Made by a program: the position numbers and the translations under genes. A stretch of 64,000 nt of DNA, taken from the NCBI RefSeq assembly GCF_000504245.1, contig NZ_KI632509.1:2585751-2649750 (forward strand). The letters are read 5' to 3'. The notes under the pieces are model-generated. The model saw only the letters and a list, made by a program, of their open reading frames with translations, did no database searches and was not told where the DNA came from. Positions 60,727 to 64,000 of this stretch are shown here, piece after piece (position 1 is the stretch's first letter; every line of letters begins with the position of its first letter). Source of the DNA: Haloechinothrix halophila YIM 93223. GTDB taxonomy: Bacteria; Actinomycetota; Actinomycetes; Mycobacteriales; Pseudonocardiaceae.

Positions 60727-60916
60727 TGATTCCCCACACTGACGCCAGTTCCTCGCGAGAGAAGGTCGGCGCGCCATCGCCCGGACCATCATCGACGTGA
60801 GCACGGCGCTTGGCGACGGTCCGCCCGACCTCGCGCCGCAGTCTCCTGACTTCAGCCCTCAGCGCATCCAGCTCGGCACGGGGGATGGTGATCATGTCAG
60901 ACGATTCGACGCTCAC
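60719..60916 (-). CDS. Putative antitoxin
   Basis: A 65-residue protein starting GTG 60916 behind GGGAGGT. MITIPRAELDALRAEVRRLR is a helix of coiled-coil type, the tail (HVDDGPGDGAPTFSREELAS) acidic and flexible. Upstream position and 8-bp overlap with the toxin-like gene are standard for antitoxins. Autoregulation is expected but I see no clear palindrome. Confidence 0.65.
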   Translation of the reverse strand: MSVESSDMITIPRAELDALRAEVRRLRREVGRTVAKRRAHVDDGPGDGAPTFSREELASVWGINE

Positions 60917-61183
60917 ACTTACCTCCCTCGGTTCGGCCTCGTTGGCCCGAGTCTAGACCGCCGAGTCGAACTCGTCGCGTTCCGCCGCACCAGTGAGTTC
61001 CTCAACCTCCGCGTAGTCTCGCCATCACCGCCTTATCTCAACGCGCCGATCCCTACCGTTGCTGGCCGCAGAGCACATAACGACGGTGGGCGCCGACTGC
61101 TGGCACACCCGTAAACGGGTGGCACCCCGGGTGCAAGCGGCTCTGGCGATCAGATACGCTGTGTCGCAGCAACAACAGAGCGA

Positions 61184-61267
61184 GTCCGAGTGGCGGAATG
61201 GCAGACGCGCTAGCTTGAGGTGCTAGTGCCCGTAATGGGCGTGGGGGTTCAAGTCCCCCCTCGGACA
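61184..61267 (+). tRNA. tRNA-Leu(GAG)
   Basis: An 84-nt class II tRNA. The acceptor stem pairs GTCCGAG (61184-61190) with CTCGGAC (61260-61266), discriminator A 61267. The anticodon loop TTGAGGT (61215-61221) holds GAG at 61217-61219, decoding CUC/CUU. The long variable arm TGCCC-GTAAT-GGGCG identifies it as Leu class, and GGTTCAAGTCC is the T arm. CCA is not encoded (CCG follows). It sits just before the integrase module. Confidence 0.95.
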
Positions 61268-61382
61268 CCGGTGGGTGGGATCCCTCCCACGCAAATACGA
61301 GCGATTTCCGGTCGACACGGCGGCGTGGCGCGCAGCGCCCGCCGTCGTATCCTGCTGTGCGCTCAGCTCCGCGCGGGCGGGG

Positions 61383-61859
61383 ATGATGGCCGTGTTTGAG
61401 ACGTTCGTGCCGGCCGTGGTTCCGCGGTCCACCTCTCGAGCCGAGCGGTCGCCGATCGGTCCGGCGTCGCGGGGGATGTCGCTGCCCCGGTTGGCGGCAT
61501 TACCCGACGAGACCGCGATGCTCTACCGCATCGCCGCGCTGGACGAGCGCGGCCGGGTCGCTGAACAGTCGGTCGTGCGTGCCCTCGGCTGGGAGCCAGG
61601 CCAGCGACTGCAGTTCAGTTTGGTGTCCAACACTGCGGTGGCCGTGCACCCGGACGCCGCCGGAATGTTCACCCTGGCTCGGCGAGGCCACATTCCCCTG
61701 CCCGTAGCCGCGCGGCGGTGGTGCCACCTTGAGGCAGGTGACCGGGTGCTCCTGGCCGCCGCAGCGGACAGTGGCGTGCTGATCGTATACACAGCGCGCG
61801 CTCTCGACGCGATGGTCACGGCGTTCCACTCCGCGATGGACGGGGGTGTTACGTCATGA
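61383..61859 (+). CDS. AbrB/SpoVT-like double swapped-hairpin protein
   Basis: A 158-residue protein. Two similar segments, ALDERGRVAEQSVVRALGW with LQFSLVSNTAVAVHPD, and TLARRGHIPLPVAARRW with VLLAAAADSGVLIVYTA, look like two AbrB/MazE/SpoVT-type swapped-hairpin DNA-binding units in one chain. ATG 61383 follows GGCGGGG; an in-frame GTG or ATG further upstream is possible. The stop overlaps the integrase start (ATGA), so it is probably a control factor or recombination directionality/DNA-bending partner of the integrase. Confidence 0.72.
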   Translation: MMAVFETFVPAVVPRSTSRAERSPIGPASRGMSLPRLAALPDETAMLYRIAALDERGRVAEQSVVRALGWEPGQRLQFSLVSNTAVAVHPDAAGMFTLARRGHIPLPVAARRWCHLEAGDRVLLAAAADSGVLIVYTARALDAMVTAFHSAMDGGVTS

Positions 61860-62914
61860 CTGCCAGTCCTGACGAACATCCCGGCACTGCGGAGATCGAA
61901 GCCGCACGCCTGGTGCTGCAGCGCATGGGTGTCTCTCCCGCCGATCTTCTCGGCAGCACCCAGCAGCGCTCCCCCGCGCCGACGTTCGACGAGTACATCC
62001 CCAAGGTGTCCGCCGCTGTCAGCGCCGGCACGAGACGGGTGTACTCGTCCTACTGGAAACGGATCCAGCAGCACTGGGGCCACCGGCGACTCGACGAGCC
62101 CACCGCGCTGGAGATCAAGCAACTGTCCGAACACATCCGAACCCACGTCGTGTCCCGCCGCAACGCACGCGGTGGCCGCAGCGCAGCCGAACACCTCATC
62201 GCCGCACTCCGGTGCGTCTACAACCACGCCGTCGTCGACGGCCTGATCGCTGAGTCCGACAACCCCGCACGACGGGTCCCGAAGCCCCGCCGTCTGCCCA
62301 GCACCCGGCGAGGTCTGCCCGACACCGGACTGGAGGAGATCAACCGAGTCGCGGCCACCACCGGAAACGACCCGGCACTGGACAGCCTGCTCCTGCGGCT
62401 GCACACCGAGACAGCCTGCCGCCGCGGCGGCGCGCTCGCCTTACGCCCGCACGATCTCGATCCCGCGCAATTTCTGGTGTTGCTGCAGGAAAAAGGCGAC
62501 ACGGTGCGCTGGCAGCCCGTCTCCCCCACCCTGATGCGCCACCTGCAAGCACATGCCGAAGAACGAGGTGCGGCTGCTGCTGGCGGACAACTGCTGCGGT
62601 ACCGCTCCGGCGAGCCGATCACCACCCGGCGCTACGACCACCTCTGGACGCGCCTGGGCAAACACCTGCCGTGGGTAGCCACCCAACAAATCAGCACGCA
62701 CTGGCTACGGCACACGACGTTGACGTGGGTAGAACGCCATTTCGGCTACGCCGTAGCCCGCGCGTTCGCCGGCCATATCGACAGCGGCGGCGACGCCGGT
62801 ACCACAACGACCTACATCCGAGCCAATCTCGAGGAAGTCGCTGCCGCCCTCGCAGCGCTCACCGGCGAACCCCATCCCCTGGCATCGGCAAGACCAGACC
62901 GGGCAGGTGCATGA
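61856..62914 (+). CDS. Tyrosine recombinase / site-specific integrase
   Basis: A 352-residue tyrosine recombinase. The N-terminal core-binding domain (TFDEYIPKVSAAVSAGTRRV) is followed by the catalytic domain: Arg in HTETACRRGG (about 189), HWLRHTTL (His-x-x-Arg, about 284), His in FAGH (about 305), and Tyr in TTYIRANLEEV (about 319). All needed residues are present. It lies after tRNA-Leu, suggesting a tRNA-targeted element, and faces a similar integrase at 63191. The overlap with the AbrB-like gene (4 bp) and the small ORF after it (4 bp) make a three-gene operon. Confidence 0.9.
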   Translation: MTASPDEHPGTAEIEAARLVLQRMGVSPADLLGSTQQRSPAPTFDEYIPKVSAAVSAGTRRVYSSYWKRIQQHWGHRRLDEPTALEIKQLSEHIRTHVVSRRNARGGRSAAEHLIAALRCVYNHAVVDGLIAESDNPARRVPKPRRLPSTRRGLPDTGLEEINRVAATTGNDPALDSLLLRLHTETACRRGGALALRPHDLDPAQFLVLLQEKGDTVRWQPVSPTLMRHLQAHAEERGAAAAGGQLLRYRSGEPITTRRYDHLWTRLGKHLPWVATQQISTHWLRHTTLTWVERHFGYAVARAFAGHIDSGGDAGTTTTYIRANLEEVAAALAALTGEPHPLASARPDRAGA

Positions 62915-63072
62915 TGGTCGGCCCGACATGTTCACCCGGAAGCACAAATGACCAGATCGCCAGTCGCCGTCGCCGCGTCTGCCTCGCTTCGCTCGTGGCC
63001 GCTGAGGCCTTGCCGCAGTTGCCCCAGGCGTTCGCCGCCGACGACGAGAGCGCGCGGCCCCGACAAGACTAG
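62911..63072 (+). CDS. Possible small ORF coupled to integrase, 53 aa
   Basis: ATG 62911 overlaps the integrase stop as ATGA and opens 53 codons to 63072. The product is basic and Ala/Leu-rich (QIASRRRRVCLASLVAAEAL), with an acidic end. I recognise no family. There is no clear Shine-Dalgarno, so translation would depend on coupling. It could be chance; the same region on the second integrase shows nothing similar. Confidence 0.35.
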   Translation: MMVGPTCSPGSTNDQIASRRRRVCLASLVAAEALPQLPQAFAADDESARPRQD

Positions 63073-63190
63073 CACACGTTAGTGTCCATCGTGGACGATT
63101 GGTTGCTAGACAGCAGGGCTTGCCGATTCAACCAGCACCGCTGGTGCAACTACGGTCAGAACGCCGCGTGCTTGGCTTGTGTTTCTCGCG

Positions 63191-64000
63191 TTACGCGGTG
63201 ACAACGAGGGGGTGGGTTTCACCTGTCAGTACTGCGAGCGCGGTCGCGACTTCGACTATGTCCGCGCGGATGTAGGTGGCAGTCACTCCGGCGCTGCGGT
63301 TGTCGTTGTGCCCGGCGTAGGCTCGGGCCACGGCGTAGCCGAAATGGCGTTCGACCCACGTCAACGTCGTGTGCCGCAGCCAGTGGGTACTCACTTGCTG
63401 GGTCCGAACCCACGACAGATGCTTCCGCATCCGTGACCAGAGATAGTCGTAGCGGCGGGTGGTGATCGGCTGGCCGTCACGGTAACGCAACAACTGCGCG
63501 CTGGGCTCTCCCGGGCCGCGCTCTACGTGATCACGCAGGCATCGCATCAGGGTCGGCGACACAGGTTGCCACCGCTGCGTATCTCCCTTTTCCCGCAACA
63601 GAATTAGGCACTGCTCCTCGTCAAGATCTTGAGGACGCAACGCGAGCGCGCCACCACGCCTGCAAGCCGTCTCCGTGTGCAGCCGCAGAAGGAGACAATC
63701 GAGTACGGGGTCGTTCCCCGTCCGTGCGGCCACCTGGTTGAGTTCACGTATCCGGGAGTCCGACAAGCCGTGGCGTGTGCTGGGAAGACGCCGCGGTTTG
63801 GACACCCGGAGAGCAGGATTGTCCGCTTCCCTCACCCATCCGTCAGCTGCCGCATGGTTGTAGACGCAGCGCAACGCCGAGATCAGATGCTCGGCCGCGC
63901 TTCGCCCACCCCTGCTGTTGCGCCGGACCACAGCGTGACTTCTGACGTGCTCGGCCAAGTATTTGACGTCGATTGCCGTCGGTTCATCCAGTCGGCGTTC
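63191..64000 (-). CDS. Tyrosine recombinase / integrase, second copy (5' end outside window)
   Basis: The minus-strand frame is open from the window end (64000) to the stop at 63191, giving 269 residues without a start. It is a close relative of the integrase at 61856-62914: both share TETACRRGGALALRP, THWLRHTTLTWVERHFGYAV and RRLDEPTA. The catalytic Arg, HWLRH, GH and Tyr (TYIRADIVEV) are kept, so it is intact in the visible part. The two genes converge with about 280 bp between, forming a large imperfect inverted repeat. Confidence 0.9.
   Translation of the reverse strand, partial: ERRLDEPTAIDVKYLAEHVRSHAVVRRNSRGGRSAAEHLISALRCVYNHAAADGWVREADNPALRVSKPRRLPSTRHGLSDSRIRELNQVAARTGNDPVLDCLLLRLHTETACRRGGALALRPQDLDEEQCLILLREKGDTQRWQPVSPTLMRCLRDHVERGPGEPSAQLLRYRDGQPITTRRYDYLWSRMRKHLSWVRTQQVSTHWLRHTTLTWVERHFGYAVARAYAGHNDNRSAGVTATYIRADIVEVATALAVLTGETHPLVVTA

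Noticed and set aside
61184-64000. Duplicated tRNA-Leu 3' end as attachment site
   Set aside because: I found no second copy of the tRNA 3' end within the window; it may lie beyond 64000.

Overview
This 64 kb window comes from a GC-rich actinomycete, most likely of the Pseudonocardiaceae or a close mycolate-type relative. The family level is an inference. The support is RbpA with a SigR-type promoter, a conservon (cvnABCD), Lnt followed by polyprenol-phosphomannose synthase, an MptB-type mannosyltransferase, two F420/PPOX flavoproteins, an ECF sigma factor coupled to a DGPF protein, and gene order matching the mycobacterial segment Rv2133c-Rv2141c. Many genes start with GTG and overlap by 4 bp.

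Layout. 1-6850: acyl-CoA catabolic operon (fadE-like, acyl-CoA carboxylase beta and alpha, second acyl-CoA dehydrogenase, SDR, TetR), resembling mycobacterial fadE13-accD2-accA2-fadE12. 6875-10111: hydantoin/allantoin-like module with a racemase-family gene, a broken NCS1 permease and a TrmB/LuxR-type regulator; racemase and permease carry the same TTCC-N7-GGAA operator. 10198-10919: MerR-family regulator with a classic long-spacer promoter and a coupled 23-residue Cys-rich peptide. 11022-15823: adenylation-carrier-acyltransferase fusion, SodC-like lipoprotein, PucR regulator. 16005-20101: conservon. 20383-23225: molybdenum hydroxylase pair. 23408-29498: KamA-like radical SAM mutase, amidohydrolase-lnt-ppm operon, rbpA. 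29755-35814: MFS transporter, Rpf-like enzyme, glycerophosphodiesterase, zinc-ribbon protein, and a reductase-TetR-membrane protein operon.

35815-47167: ECF sigma/DGPF pair, self-regulated ArsR-SRPBCC operon, ABC exporter, PPOX protein, SPFH-NfeD pair, DUF3097, MBL hydrolase, SCO1664-family and DUF3090 genes. 47247-53805: S9 peptidase, PPOX, VOC, AraC, MptB-like enzyme, malate dehydrogenase; this block separates genes that are adjacent in mycobacteria. 53958-60334: phosphatase, uppP, aldo/keto reductase, lipoprotein, DUF5703, hydrolase, M20 peptidase. 60457-64000: toxin-antitoxin-like pair, tRNA-Leu(GAG), and an AbrB-like/integrase module facing a second, closely related integrase.

The most unusual signal is a dispersed family of 21-bp tandem repeats at four loci (35835, 41872, 47895, 54706), one of them read in frame inside the S9 peptidase. 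Other leads are the MerR/Cys-rich peptide operon, the inverted integrase pair beside tRNA-Leu, and decay of the NCS1 permease while its operator is kept. Ppm (28196) and the MptB-like enzyme (50961) are functionally linked, since the first makes the lipid-linked mannose donor the second is expected to use.
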